Virus record (IMG/VR): IMGVR_UViG_3300023174_000033
Span: 400,606-464,605 of that record
Length of the DNA: 64,000 nucleotides
Source: a virus
Direction: 5' to 3' (one strand)
A program made the translations under genes and the position numbers. This document shows positions 7,985-15,704 of the stretch, piece after piece. Position 1 is the stretch's first letter, and each line of letters begins with the position of its first letter. The notes under the pieces were generated by a model. That model saw nothing but the letters and a program-made list of their open reading frames with translations. It had not been told where the DNA came from and searched no databases.

Positions 7985-8470
7985 ATGCCAAACTGGGTTA
8001 AAAACAAATTATTTATTCACGGACCATCTGATAAGGTTAAAAAATGCACACTTGATATCGCAAGTGATAGTGAGCACATTTCCTTTGAGAAAATCCTACC
8101 AAGACCAAAGGATATTGGTGATGGTTGGTACGATTGGAGTGTAGAAAATTGGGGTACTAAATGGGACGCCGCAGATACCTATGAAGATGATGAAGGATAC
8201 ATCTGTTTTGATACTGCTTGGTCCACTCCACATGAATTAATGGGTACACTTTCAGAGAGATATTCAGATTTACTTTTTGAGGTTAAGTTTGCGGACGAAG
8301 ATTTAGGTAATAATTGTGGAATGTATCAATTTAAAGATGGTGATGAAATTGAATTTATGTCCTATGGAATCGAGGAGGCTTGTGATATTTGGGGATATGA
8401 TATTGAGGAAATTTTCCCCGATATCAAACGAGACAGGCAAATCGACAGAATTATAGGTGATGACGAATGA
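7985..8470 (+). CDS. YubB/Api92-like ferredoxin-fold protein with C-terminal tail
   Basis: The start M-P-N-W-V-K-N-K-L-F-I-H-G-P and the F-x-x-I-L-P-R-P, W-G-T-K-W-D-A and F-D-T-A-W-S-T-P blocks are the hallmarks of the Api92/YubB (DUF1281) family found on phages and plasmids. The C-terminus ends D-I-K-R-D-R-Q-I-D-R-I-I-G-D-D-E, matching the tail seen on many unrelated small proteins here. Such a tail is not something I know from this family elsewhere. It overlaps the next gene by 4 bases (ATGA). Confidence 0.8.
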   Translation: MPNWVKNKLFIHGPSDKVKKCTLDIASDSEHISFEKILPRPKDIGDGWYDWSVENWGTKWDAADTYEDDEGYICFDTAWSTPHELMGTLSERYSDLLFEVKFADEDLGNNCGMYQFKDGDEIEFMSYGIEEACDIWGYDIEEIFPDIKRDRQIDRIIGDDE

Positions 8471-8976
8471 AGATTTTTGTCCTAACCCTTTTGTTTCTAT
8501 TATTCAGTACTTTTGGGTTTGGGCAAAGAGTAGGTACAGAAGTGCCAATTTTTGGAGTTGATAAGTTCAACAGTTTATCAAATGATGGAATTTTAACTTT
8601 TGAGATAGATTGTAGAATGGCGGATTGTATATCTTATGTACAAATAATCGATATTGAAAAAATAAAAAAAAAGAAAAGCATTTGGGATAAAATTTACGAT
8701 TGGTGGTGGTTTAAGATTGTCAAAAGATTTGATTTCCAAACTGCTAAAAAATTCAATAAAGAAATCACCCAAGATGAATATTTTCTAAAAGATTTAGATG
8801 ATGGTAAAGAACACATTTATATGAAATGTGAACTTATTACCTTAAAATCTTTATTTGGAAGAAAATCCTTGAAAAAAGGAATAAGAATAAACGTAATTTC
8901 CATGTCGGGAAAGAAAATATACACAAGGGACTTTACACTGGACAAGTCAAAATTGATAGAATCTTTAGAACAATAG
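8467..8976 (+). CDS. Exported hypothetical protein
   Basis: A signal peptide covers residues 1-19 (hydrophobic L-L-F-L-L-F-S, ending F-G-F-G-Q). The mature ~150 residues are basic and beta-rich, with no motif that I know. It is ATGA-coupled to the YubB-like gene and probably acts in the periplasm. Confidence 0.7.
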   Translation: MKIFVLTLLFLLFSTFGFGQRVGTEVPIFGVDKFNSLSNDGILTFEIDCRMADCISYVQIIDIEKIKKKKSIWDKIYDWWWFKIVKRFDFQTAKKFNKEITQDEYFLKDLDDGKEHIYMKCELITLKSLFGRKSLKKGIRINVISMSGKKIYTRDFTLDKSKLIESLEQ

Positions 8977-8998
8977 TCAAATAAATCATAGAACTACC

Positions 8999-9343
8999 GT
9001 GTATAACAAATTAATAATTGCGCTGATTCTTCTAACAATTGGTCAAATTCTAGCTTATTTCCAACTACAAGGTCAGTTCATGTCAAATTGGTTTAAAAAC
9101 AATCCTTTAATGGTTAGTTTATTGGGATTTCCAATTTCTTACATTTTAATAAAATCAACTCAATATTGTGCTGAAAGTTTCAATGGTCAAGTATGGCCTG
9201 GTAGACTAATTGGGTTTTCAATTGGAGCAATAGTTTTTGCTTTACTTTCTAAATTTCTCATGAATGAGGAATTAAATACAAAAACTGTGGTTTGTTTAGG
9301 ACTCGCATCCCTAATTTTAATTATTCAGTTTTTTTGGAAATGA
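8999..9343 (+). CDS. Four-helix membrane protein, GTG start
   Basis: A 114-residue protein with four hydrophobic segments (about 4-20, 38-53, 70-87 and 94-112). No ATG is available, so GTG at 8999 is used. Topology resembles small transporter-like (DMT superfamily) proteins, but the family is not certain. Its 3' end abuts the convergent gene at 9344. Confidence 0.65.
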   Translation: MYNKLIIALILLTIGQILAYFQLQGQFMSNWFKNNPLMVSLLGFPISYILIKSTQYCAESFNGQVWPGRLIGFSIGAIVFALLSKFLMNEELNTKTVVCLGLASLILIIQFFWK

Positions 9344-9571
9344 TTAAATAACTTCCCAAAGTTCCTTTGTGTCCATATTTAATTTGGACATATCATTATT
9401 CAAAAGTTTTAAAAGGTTTTCCATTTTTGATTCAAATAAAGGATATTCTTTATCCTTTACAATTTTTGAGAATCTACCATCATGTTGGATACCATCAAAT
9501 GGAAAATGAAATTCACCTTTCAAAAAAAATATTTGTGTACAAAGCTTCTCGAATTTTTCTATTTGATTCAT
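9344..9571 (-). CDS. 75-residue hypothetical protein
   Basis: I place the start at the ATG at 9571, four bases after a TATCTTTG promoter element; a longer TTG-initiated version would overlap that element. The product (M-N-Q-I-E-K-F-E-K-L) is soluble and has no recognised domain. Confidence 0.65.
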   Translation of the reverse strand: MNQIEKFEKLCTQIFFLKGEFHFPFDGIQHDGRFSKIVKDKEYPLFESKMENLLKLLNNDMSKLNMDTKELWEVI

Positions 9572-9575
9572 AATA

Positions 9576-9606
9576 CAAAGATACAATTATAAATCTGAAA
9601 TTACAA
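9576..9606 (-). promoter_or_regulatory. Host-type promoter, leaderless transcript expected
   Basis: Leftward: TTG (9606-9604), 20 bases, TATCTTTG (9583-9576), TATT, ATG at 9571. It overlaps the 3' end of the upstream gene. Confidence 0.8.
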
Positions 9607-10417
9607 TAGTTTTTACAACTTTTATTCCAACGTCTCCAGGCAGTATTGTAATCACTAAAATTTCATTGTTATTGTTTTTCATAATACCATCTACATCAAT
9701 CACAATAATAATAGAAACATTATACTCTTCAAAATAAAATGAATATCTACCAGATACTAAAATTTCCTTTCCAATCATTGATGGGAATATCTTATCTAAA
9801 AACCTTTTGAATATCCCATTGAAATGTTTTATTGATTGAAATGAACTTCTTTCAGCAATTCTTTTAGTTAAGTCATGTTCTGATGTATTATACCACTTTA
9901 CTTTGAATAATAACTTTTTACCATTCCACCTTTGTTTACAAGTATGCTGACTTACAAGTTTAACATCTGGTTCAGCTGGTGGTGGATTTAATTCTTTTGG
10001 TAGGTCTTTTATTAGATCAGCTAGTCTTGCTTCATTAACTTCAAGTGTGTCACTTAACATTTGTTTAACACCGTCCAACCCATCACACTTATAATAATAA
10101 CTATCAAATGTATTTTGATTGTAATCTTCAATAAAATACCAATCGTCATCATAGTGGAAAATGAAAATGACTTGATCTTTATTTATTGAAGTGTGGTAAT
10201 ATTCACTTGTGTTTGTTTGATAAATTTGTACTTTTGGCCAGTCTGGTGTTTTGTTGGATGGATCAAATATTTTTTTGAACAATCTTTCCAATCTTAATCT
10301 TTCTGATTCATTTACCCCATCATATTTAATTTTTGATGTTATATCACTGAATTTTCCCCTAGTAATTTTCTCATATTCACCACTACCAAATACATCAAAA
10401 CTTTCCAAATATTTCAT
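9587..10417 (-). CDS. Leader-bearing protein with D-D-W-Y-F / C-D-G-L-D domain
   Basis: A 276-residue protein starting M-K-Y-L-E-S-F-D-V-F-G. Residues ~80-130 carry D-D-D-W-Y-F-I and Y-Y-Y-K-C-D-G-L-D-G-V, the same pair of blocks found in the five paralogues at 11110-13293. The C-terminal ~140 residues are an additional domain absent from them. TAATATATAAA lies about 15 bases before the start. If the leader is a targeting peptide, this protein would be packaged or sorted with them. Confidence 0.75.
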   Translation of the reverse strand: MKYLESFDVFGSGEYEKITRGKFSDITSKIKYDGVNESERLRLERLFKKIFDPSNKTPDWPKVQIYQTNTSEYYHTSINKDQVIFIFHYDDDWYFIEDYNQNTFDSYYYKCDGLDGVKQMLSDTLEVNEARLADLIKDLPKELNPPPAEPDVKLVSQHTCKQRWNGKKLLFKVKWYNTSEHDLTKRIAERSSFQSIKHFNGIFKRFLDKIFPSMIGKEILVSGRYSFYFEEYNVSIIIVIDVDGIMKNNNNEILVITILPGDVGIKVVKTIVISDL

Positions 10418-10430
10418 CAGTTTATATATT

Positions 10431-10461
10431 AAAAAAACCCTCTGATTTCTCAGAGGGTTTT
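10431..10461 (-). terminator. Terminator of the exported-protein gene
   Basis: CCCTCTGA (10438-10445) pairs with TCAGAGGG (10450-10457), flanked by A- and T-runs. It sits 3 bases after the stop at 10464 and isolates that gene from the next one on the same strand. Confidence 0.85.
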
Positions 10462-10463
10462 GA

Positions 10464-10976
10464 TTATTTATATCCTATTCCAAAGGCGACGACTTTGTCT
10501 TTTATAGATATTTGTTCTTGTTTGGAAAAATCCCATTCAATAACATAAGTGCCACTCTTACTAGCCAAAAAATCAAAGGTCTTTTTATTCTTGTCACCTT
10601 TGTTTGATAAGAATAGTTTTCCATCGGCATCATATAAATTTATAGTCACAGGATGGGTGAACCCTGTTGATAAATCAACAATTCTGTATGGCTCATTTGA
10701 ATAAAGATCAAATGTAGCTTTTACAATAGCTTTATCCTTAAATTTACTATAGTCCTGTGATACAGAAGATTCATACTTATACTCACCTAACTTTTTTATA
10801 CAATCATATTTTATAGTTCTACCACCATCAATTTGGTAAAAATCCATAAAAGAAGCAGAAATCTGAAATTCCTGATTCACAACATTCTCAAATTTGGGAT
10901 CACTTACCCTAAACTGACTGTAGATGGATGTAACAATTAGAGTCACCAAGGCCATCAAAAACGAATTGTTTTTCAT
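10464..10976 (-). CDS. Exported hypothetical protein
   Basis: A signal peptide spans residues 1-20 (ending I-Y-S-Q). The 150-residue mature part looks like a beta-sandwich: alternating hydrophobic strands and V-T-I-N-L-Y-D-A-D-G-K near 110. An AAATATATAG motif lies about 50 bases upstream, and a strong terminator follows. Function unknown; a periplasmic location is likely. Confidence 0.7.
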   Translation of the reverse strand: MKNNSFLMALVTLIVTSIYSQFRVSDPKFENVVNQEFQISASFMDFYQIDGGRTIKYDCIKKLGEYKYESSVSQDYSKFKDKAIVKATFDLYSNEPYRIVDLSTGFTHPVTINLYDADGKLFLSNKGDKNKKTFDFLASKSGTYVIEWDFSKQEQISIKDKVVAFGIGYK

Positions 10977-11109
10977 AACTTTAATTTTCTTTTTAGTCCA
11001 ATAAATAATATGGGATATACTATATATTTTAGCTATGCGTCGGTAAAAAATCTACCCTCCACTAATTTTTAAAATTAGCAATATGAGTAAAAAAATAAAT
11101 TAAAATAAA

Positions 11110-11550
11110 CTAAAAATTTTCCTTTAAACACTCCTCAACACCTTCGATAGTATCACAAACCCACATTCTTGAATTTACATTTCTTGAACCAGGTGTCTCT
11201 GGTATAAAACATTCAATCAACCATATATCATCTTCCAGTTTTTGAATAACCAGATCGCATTTAAAAGGTATATCTAAATCAAAAACATATTCCCTTCTGT
11301 AATCAGTTAAACCTTCTCTATGAGTCATTTCATACTTTTGTTTATCTACATGAGCTAATGGAAATCCTTTGGATCTAATATACTCCTCTACAAATCTATC
11401 TAAATTTTTATCTTCTTTTGGTGTTATATCATCTTGGTGACCCCAATATTCTAATTGTTCATAACTATGGGCAGTTAATCTATTATAGATCTTTCCTTCT
11501 AATTTATCATATGCTGATAGATTTTCATTAAATCTTTTTAAGTATTTCAT
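11110..11550 (-). CDS. Leader family paralogue 1
   Basis: Starts M-K-Y-L-K-R-F-N-E-N at 11550, where ATGA overlaps the upstream gene's stop; the longer GTG version is less likely. The middle has D-D-I-W-L-I-E and the end W-V-C-D-T-I-E-G-V-E-E-C-L, divergent forms of the D-E-W-F-x-V and E-C-D-G-F-D-x-L-L blocks of its neighbours. Last gene of the five-gene tandem. Confidence 0.8.
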   Translation of the reverse strand: MKYLKRFNENLSAYDKLEGKIYNRLTAHSYEQLEYWGHQDDITPKEDKNLDRFVEEYIRSKGFPLAHVDKQKYEMTHREGLTDYRREYVFDLDIPFKCDLVIQKLEDDIWLIECFIPETPGSRNVNSRMWVCDTIEGVEECLKENF

Positions 11551-11984
11551 AACCACTTATCAAGTAATATTTTAAGTGAATCAAATTCATCACATTCATA
11601 GTATTCAGAAAATCCATCAATTGTAGTTTCTTCATCAAAAATATCATCACCTTGAAATATACGAACATAATACCAATCATCCTTATTTTTGTAACAATCA
11701 AAACAAATTAAATTAGCATTTCCACCATTTGAATACATATAAATAACAAAATTATCTGGAAGTTCTTTTTTATCCGAAGTGAATCTGTTGTAGATAAAAC
11801 TAGAACGATTATTATATTCCACATCTTCTATTTTTCTACTCTTATCAAATACAGATTCTAAATATAAAAGTTCTTTTTCAGTAAAATAATCTCTTGTCTT
11901 TTTTTCTGGATAAAAATCTTCATAGGAAATATTTTTAGGTTCAGCAGGTCCAAACATATTTTCAAATAACTTTAGATATTTCAT
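11547..11984 (-). CDS. Leader family paralogue 2
   Basis: Starts M-K-Y-L-K-L-F-E-N-M-F-G; L-F-E fits an [LI]-x-E processing site. It has K-D-D-W-Y-Y-V-R and E-Y-Y-E-C-D-E-F-D-S-L-K-I-L-L near the end. Four-base overlaps on both sides indicate translational coupling. 145 residues. Confidence 0.8.
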   Translation of the reverse strand: MKYLKLFENMFGPAEPKNISYEDFYPEKKTRDYFTEKELLYLESVFDKSRKIEDVEYNNRSSFIYNRFTSDKKELPDNFVIYMYSNGGNANLICFDCYKNKDDWYYVRIFQGDDIFDEETTIDGFSEYYECDEFDSLKILLDKWL

Positions 11985-12430
11985 TTAAGTTTAGCTTCTT
12001 TTTTTAAAAGATTTAATAAACAATCAAACCCATCACATTCATAATATTCTTCATAACCTTCAAAATATCCTTCATCACTATCCCAATTATCTTGATAAAA
12101 ACTTACTAAAAACCATTCATCTTTACATTTTTGGACATGAACTTCAAATGGATATGGATTGCCTTCATCATAAGTTGGTAGATAAAAAGTTAAATAAGTA
12201 AGACCAATTCTGTAATAATCAACTTTTTCACTTAATCCAAGATTATCCCATTCTTCTTCTTCCATATGGCAACGGTCACTATCTTCCATTAAATTAACAA
12301 GGGTTTCCATTTCAGATTTACTGAAAAACTCCTTACCCAAAGATTTTAAAAGTCTTGACCATTCACTATTGGTGATTTTTTTTGGTTCAGCAGCTCCAAA
12401 TATGCTTTCAAATCTTTTTAAGTATTTCAT
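11981..12430 (-). CDS. Leader family paralogue 3
   Basis: Starts M-K-Y-L-K-R-F-E-S-I-F-G-A-A-E-P-K. It is closest to paralogue 5, sharing K-D-E-W-F-L-V-S-F-Y-Q, the Y-Y-E-C-D-G-F-D block and the spacing of most residues. The F-F-S-K-S-E segment near residue 36 recurs in several copies as F-F-T-K-S-E or F-T-E-K-E. 149 residues. Confidence 0.8.
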   Translation of the reverse strand: MKYLKRFESIFGAAEPKKITNSEWSRLLKSLGKEFFSKSEMETLVNLMEDSDRCHMEEEEWDNLGLSEKVDYYRIGLTYLTFYLPTYDEGNPYPFEVHVQKCKDEWFLVSFYQDNWDSDEGYFEGYEEYYECDGFDCLLNLLKKEAKLK

Positions 12431-12864
12431 AGGTTTAAAAGTTCTTCTAATTTTTCTATTAAGTCTTCAAATGTGCTACATTCGAACTTTCTAACAACCT
12501 CATCACCACCTTTTTCATCAAATTCAGCATAACCCAAATAAAACCAATCAGGATCATCCACCTTATCCCTTTTTGAAATTTCAATTGCTTTTACAATATA
12601 TTTCCCCCTTGGGTAGTTACTGGTTTTCTCTACTTTTCTAAAATCATTAATAGTATAATGGGTCTTATCATAATTTAATTCCAATAACCTATCATATTCT
12701 AAACTCAATTCATACCTTCTTATAAAATCAGACATCTGTTCTATTTCAGAAGTGGTGAATTCTGATAAAGTAACTGACCTTGAATTCACCCTTCTCCACC
12801 AATCATCGAAGTCGAGTTCAGTTGAACCAGAATAAAAGTTTTCAAATCTTTTTAAGTATTTCAT
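12427..12864 (-). CDS. Leader family paralogue 4
   Basis: Starts M-K-Y-L-K-R-F-E-N-F-Y-S. This is the most diverged of the five: P-D-W-F-Y-L-G-Y replaces D-E-W-F-x-V-S, and K-F-E-C-S-T-F-E-D-L replaces the acidic E-C-D block, but block order and spacing are kept. 145 residues, ATGA-coupled to paralogue 3. Confidence 0.8.
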   Translation of the reverse strand: MKYLKRFENFYSGSTELDFDDWWRRVNSRSVTLSEFTTSEIEQMSDFIRRYELSLEYDRLLELNYDKTHYTINDFRKVEKTSNYPRGKYIVKAIEISKRDKVDDPDWFYLGYAEFDEKGGDEVVRKFECSTFEDLIEKLEELLNL

Positions 12865-12867
12865 AGT

Positions 12868-13293
12868 TTATTGTATTTTTAATAAGTTCAAAACAGAATC
12901 AAACCCATCACATTCATAATATTCTTCATACTCATAGTAAACTTCCCCTTCTTCATCTTGATACTCATCTTGATAAAAACTAACCATAAACCATTCATCT
13001 GGACACTTTTGTATATGAACCTCTATTGGTAGAGGATTAACATCACCACCTCCAATATAATAAGTTAGATAAGTAAGACCAATAACAAAATTATCTAACT
13101 TTTCACTCCAACCAAGATTATCCCATACTACTTGTTCTCGACCACTACTTTCCATTAAGTCAATCAAAGTTTTATGCTCTGATTTGGTAAAGAAATCTTT
13201 TCCAGATTTAATTTTAATTGACCATTGACGTTCACTTATCTGTTTAGCTTCAGCAGGTCCAAACATAGATTCAAATAATTTCAGATATTTCAT
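12868..13293 (-). CDS. Leader family paralogue 5, first gene of the tandem
   Basis: I start it at 13293 (M-K-Y-L-K-L-F-E-S-M-F-G-P-A-E-A-K), because the other four also start at that motif. The frame is open 33 bases further up but without the motif. TTAATATATAC, the late-type motif, lies 8 bases before the ATG. It has D-E-W-F-M-V-S-F-Y-Q and E-E-Y-Y-E-C-D-G-F-D-S-V-L. Confidence 0.8.
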   Translation of the reverse strand: MKYLKLFESMFGPAEAKQISERQWSIKIKSGKDFFTKSEHKTLIDLMESSGREQVVWDNLGWSEKLDNFVIGLTYLTYYIGGGDVNPLPIEVHIQKCPDEWFMVSFYQDEYQDEEGEVYYEYEEYYECDGFDSVLNLLKIQ

Positions 13294-13357
13294 TAAGTAT
13301 ATATTAAAATTTTTTATATTTTGCAAAACATTAGAAATAACAAGAATATAAGGTGAT

Positions 13358-13660
13358 ATGTTAAATTTTTATATTTTTTTCGTTTGTTTGATTGTATCGA
13401 GTAGTATCTATTCCCTAAAGGATTGGAGAATATACCATTACGCTTATATCAATTTAAAGTTTTATAAGTTTGAAAATTTATTCAAAATGAAAATTGCCAA
13501 TGATGGTGCAAAAAATGAATTTATAGTTTTTTCCGATTTTAACTATAAAATCAATTATGAAACCTATCTTCAATTTGATATTTGGACTTTATTAGATTTT
13601 CACAAACTCTATTGGATTTTTAAATTCAGATCCAGAGCTAAAGACATGGGATTAGTATGA
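13358..13660 (+). CDS. Small membrane-associated protein
   Basis: A 100-residue product with an N-terminal hydrophobic helix (residues 3-20, signal or anchor) and an aromatic, basic body ending L-Y-W-I-F-K-F-R-S-R-A. The body faintly resembles the membrane protein at 29104 (both have a D-x-x-x-L-Y-W-[IL] block), so they may be distant relatives. ATGA overlap with the next gene. Confidence 0.6.
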   Translation: MLNFYIFFVCLIVSSSIYSLKDWRIYHYAYINLKFYKFENLFKMKIANDGAKNEFIVFSDFNYKINYETYLQFDIWTLLDFHKLYWIFKFRSRAKDMGLV

Positions 13661-13983
13661 TTAATGCAGTAAGTATAATTAACTTTCTACTATTCATTTG
13701 GTTTAATACAGATGCATTCACTGTATATTTTAAACATCTTGCCTTCTTAAAAATCAAAGAATATAAAGATTACATTAAAATAAACCCAAGGATAAACTAT
13801 CCAAATTGGATTTTTCTACAAACCCCAAACTTTTTGACAAAGCTTCTCAGTTGTAAACCGTGTCTTTGTTTCTTTTTTTGTTTATTCAGTCATATTTATT
13901 TTAATTACGATTTTTTTGGGTTCATTCAAACTTATTTAATCTCATATATAAGTTATAGAACCCTTGATAAATATGTCTATTAG
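13657..13983 (+). CDS. Membrane protein with C-K-P-C motif
   Basis: A 108-residue protein with an N-terminal helix and two further hydrophobic segments separated by L-L-S-C-K-P-C-L-C. Clustered cysteines next to a membrane helix suggest metal or disulphide use at the membrane face. Function unknown. It overlaps its downstream neighbour by 11 bases. Confidence 0.6.
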   Translation: MINAVSIINFLLFIWFNTDAFTVYFKHLAFLKIKEYKDYIKINPRINYPNWIFLQTPNFLTKLLSCKPCLCFFFCLFSHIYFNYDFFGFIQTYLISYISYRTLDKYVY

Positions 13984-14275
13984 TGCTAAAATAACTAGAA
14001 CTCTGATAATTGATACCCCAAATAAACTTTATCAGATTCTAGACGAACATAAAGATTTGGTTGAAAAATCAATAGAATTGAAAGTTTTCATGGACCAAAT
14101 GAATCTATCAATTCAAGGTTGTGATTGTGATTCATTTGAATATGTAGGTGGTGCGATAAGTATTTATCTTGATTTGGGTAAAATAAAAGAGGAAGATAAA
14201 GTTCTTCTAAAATATAAAATCGGTTGTGATAAAATAATTTTCAAAATGAAAGATCAAATTTTATTTGAATATTAA
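13973..14275 (+). CDS. Hypothetical soluble protein
   Basis: I start it at the ATG at 13973 (M-S-I-S-A-K) rather than an upstream TTG. About 100 residues with a C-D-C pair near residue 50. No known domain. The promoter of the next gene overlaps its 3' end. Confidence 0.6.
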   Translation: MSISAKITRTLIIDTPNKLYQILDEHKDLVEKSIELKVFMDQMNLSIQGCDCDSFEYVGGAISIYLDLGKIKEEDKVLLKYKIGCDKIIFKMKDQILFEY

Positions 14276-14295
14276 AAAAAAAATTATTACCTTTG
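14264..14295 (+). promoter_or_regulatory. Host-type promoter
   Basis: TTTG (14264-14267), 20 bases, TACCTTTG (14288-14295), then 8 bases to the ATG at 14304. It decides the start of the following gene, since a longer frame from 14265 would run through the promoter. Confidence 0.8.
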
Positions 14296-14303
14296 TGAAA
14301 GAT

Positions 14304-14534
14304 ATGACAAACACGGAATTAGCAAGACACATTTACTTCTACTCAAAGAGTTGTAAATCTGAACTACCATCTGGCCAGACTTGGAGTGATCATGATGATA
14401 AACTGGCAATTAATTACATAGCGAATCTTATGGAACTGCATTTTGAACCACAAAATCATCTCGGTTCAAAAGGGTTTGAGTCCATACCTACTAGAAATAA
14501 TAATAATGAAAATTCTCCTATCTTCGGTTGTTAA
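14304..14534 (+). CDS. 76-residue hypothetical protein
   Basis: Starts M-T-N-T-E-L-A-R-H. Contains an S-G-Q-T-W-S-D-H-D-D segment and ends F-G-C. No family recognised. It is first in a short unit with the membrane protein at 14549. Confidence 0.6.
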   Translation: MTNTELARHIYFYSKSCKSELPSGQTWSDHDDKLAINYIANLMELHFEPQNHLGSKGFESIPTRNNNNENSPIFGC

Positions 14535-14548
14535 AAAAAAATACTATT

Positions 14549-14761
14549 ATGTCAGATAAACTAAAGTACTCTCTTAATTCTTACGCAGTTTGGTGTCTTG
14601 TTGGTTACCTCCTTATGGCTTTTTTCAATTGGGATTTTAATGCCGGAAATTGGCCAGTTGGTTTTAGGTTCGTTTATATCTTATTTGGACCAGTATTAGG
14701 TGTTTTTATCGGAATTATTATATTCCTCTGGGATAAATTTGAAGAAGAATTCTCTAAATAA
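14549..14761 (+). CDS. Two-helix membrane protein
   Basis: Starts at the ATG at 14549 (M-S-D-K-L-K-Y). Two hydrophobic segments (about 12-26 and 38-62) and a short acidic tail; 70 residues. Its last 66 bases overlap the 3' end of the convergent flavodoxin-like gene, an unusually long coding overlap, so one of the two 3' ends may be a recent extension. Confidence 0.6.
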   Translation: MSDKLKYSLNSYAVWCLVGYLLMAFFNWDFNAGNWPVGFRFVYILFGPVLGVFIGIIIFLWDKFEEEFSK

Positions 14762-15469
14762 TAAAACACTCTCCTTTAGTAACTTAACAAATTTGGTTTG
14801 GAAGTCTTTAGCGTCTTGCTTGTATCCTGACTTTGTTTCATCTTTAACATCATCAGTCCACTGATAAGACCAAAATAATTGAGGTGGGGTTTTGAATCCA
14901 AAAAAATTCAAGACCTCTTTTTCATGTTTTACAGCTTCTGCGCCATTCCAGTTGTGTCCAACCGAAATAACTCCACATTCAATGTCCTTTAGTATATTTG
15001 ACTCTCCTAAAGTAGCATGTCTGTTTTCTAACCAAGTCAACCTTTCAATCAATTTGGAGTAAACAGCATTCATTTTGCCCCATCTAATTGACCCGAAGAA
15101 TATAACCGCATCGGATTCTAATAAATCATTGACAACTTTATATAATTCGTCGTCTTTGTGGTTATACGAAGCCCAACATCTATGTACACCGGTTTTATCT
15201 TTACCATTTTTCAGTAAAGCTCCTTTCAAACCACAATTATTCCCATCTTTATGACTTACATTACCCTCACACTCATAAATCTTCAATTTTGAAACGTCTA
15301 TTATAGTGACTTTATTTGGTCCTAACTTTTCTTGTAAAAGATAAGCTAATTGTGAAGATTTTGGAATATCATCACTGTGTCCATCCCACCGGTTTGAGGT
15401 CAATAAGAAAAGACATTTTTCTTTATCCTTTAAGTAATTGAGGGTTTTATTGAATTTTTCTTTAGACAT
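14696..15469 (-). CDS. Flavodoxin-fold NAD(P)H-dependent reductase-like protein
   Basis: A 257-residue protein. The order L-F-L-L-T-S-N-R-x-D near residues 20-28, D-A-V-I-F-F-G-S-I-R-W-G near 120-131 and a late G-H-N-W-N-G-A-E block fits the NADPH-dependent FMN reductase / flavodoxin-like family. C-G-L-K and R-C-W-A supply two cysteines in the expected active face. CTTTATATATAC lies upstream (late-type motif). The C-terminal ~20 residues are encoded in the overlap with the convergent gene. Confidence 0.7.
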   Translation of the reverse strand: MSKEKFNKTLNYLKDKEKCLFLLTSNRWDGHSDDIPKSSQLAYLLQEKLGPNKVTIIDVSKLKIYECEGNVSHKDGNNCGLKGALLKNGKDKTGVHRCWASYNHKDDELYKVVNDLLESDAVIFFGSIRWGKMNAVYSKLIERLTWLENRHATLGESNILKDIECGVISVGHNWNGAEAVKHEKEVLNFFGFKTPPQLFWSYQWTDDVKDETKSGYKQDAKDFQTKFVKLLKESVLLFREFFFKFIPEEYNNSDKNT

Positions 15470-15472
15470 ATA

Positions 15473-15503
15473 TTGTATATATAAAGTATATTTTATATCT
15501 TTG
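15473..15503 (+). promoter_or_regulatory. Host-type promoter facing a late-type motif on the other strand
   Basis: TTG (15473-15475), 20 bases, TATCTTTG (15496-15503); ATG at 15512. The same 40-base gap carries TATATATAC for the divergent gene at 15469, so the two promoter classes sit back to back. Confidence 0.7.
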
Positions 15504-15511
15504 TATTAATT

Positions 15512-15703
15512 ATGGAATTGAGCATAGATCAGAAAATCGCCATCAACAAGTTGCTTCGTAAATACGATGGCACGAACACATTTATACTATCTTTACAAAA
15601 ACAACTAAAGTCAGCAAAAGCTCTTAAAGTTGAAGTAAATGGTAAAATGGTAAAAATTCTTTCAGACAAACAATACTTAACAGCAGAAACAATACTAAAA
15701 TAA
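15512..15703 (+). CDS. 63-residue hypothetical protein
   Basis: Helical N-terminal half (S-I-D-Q-K-I-A-I-N-K-L-L-R-K-Y) and a short beta-like C-terminal half. Starts 8 bases after a good promoter and is followed 1 base later by the next gene. No family known. Confidence 0.65.
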   Translation: MELSIDQKIAINKLLRKYDGTNTFILSLQKQLKSAKALKVEVNGKMVKILSDKQYLTAETILK

Positions 15704-15704
15704 T

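Noticed and set aside
9367-9573. Plus-strand frame opposite the 75-residue gene
   Set aside because: The minus-strand gene has an exact promoter and start; the plus-strand frame has neither.
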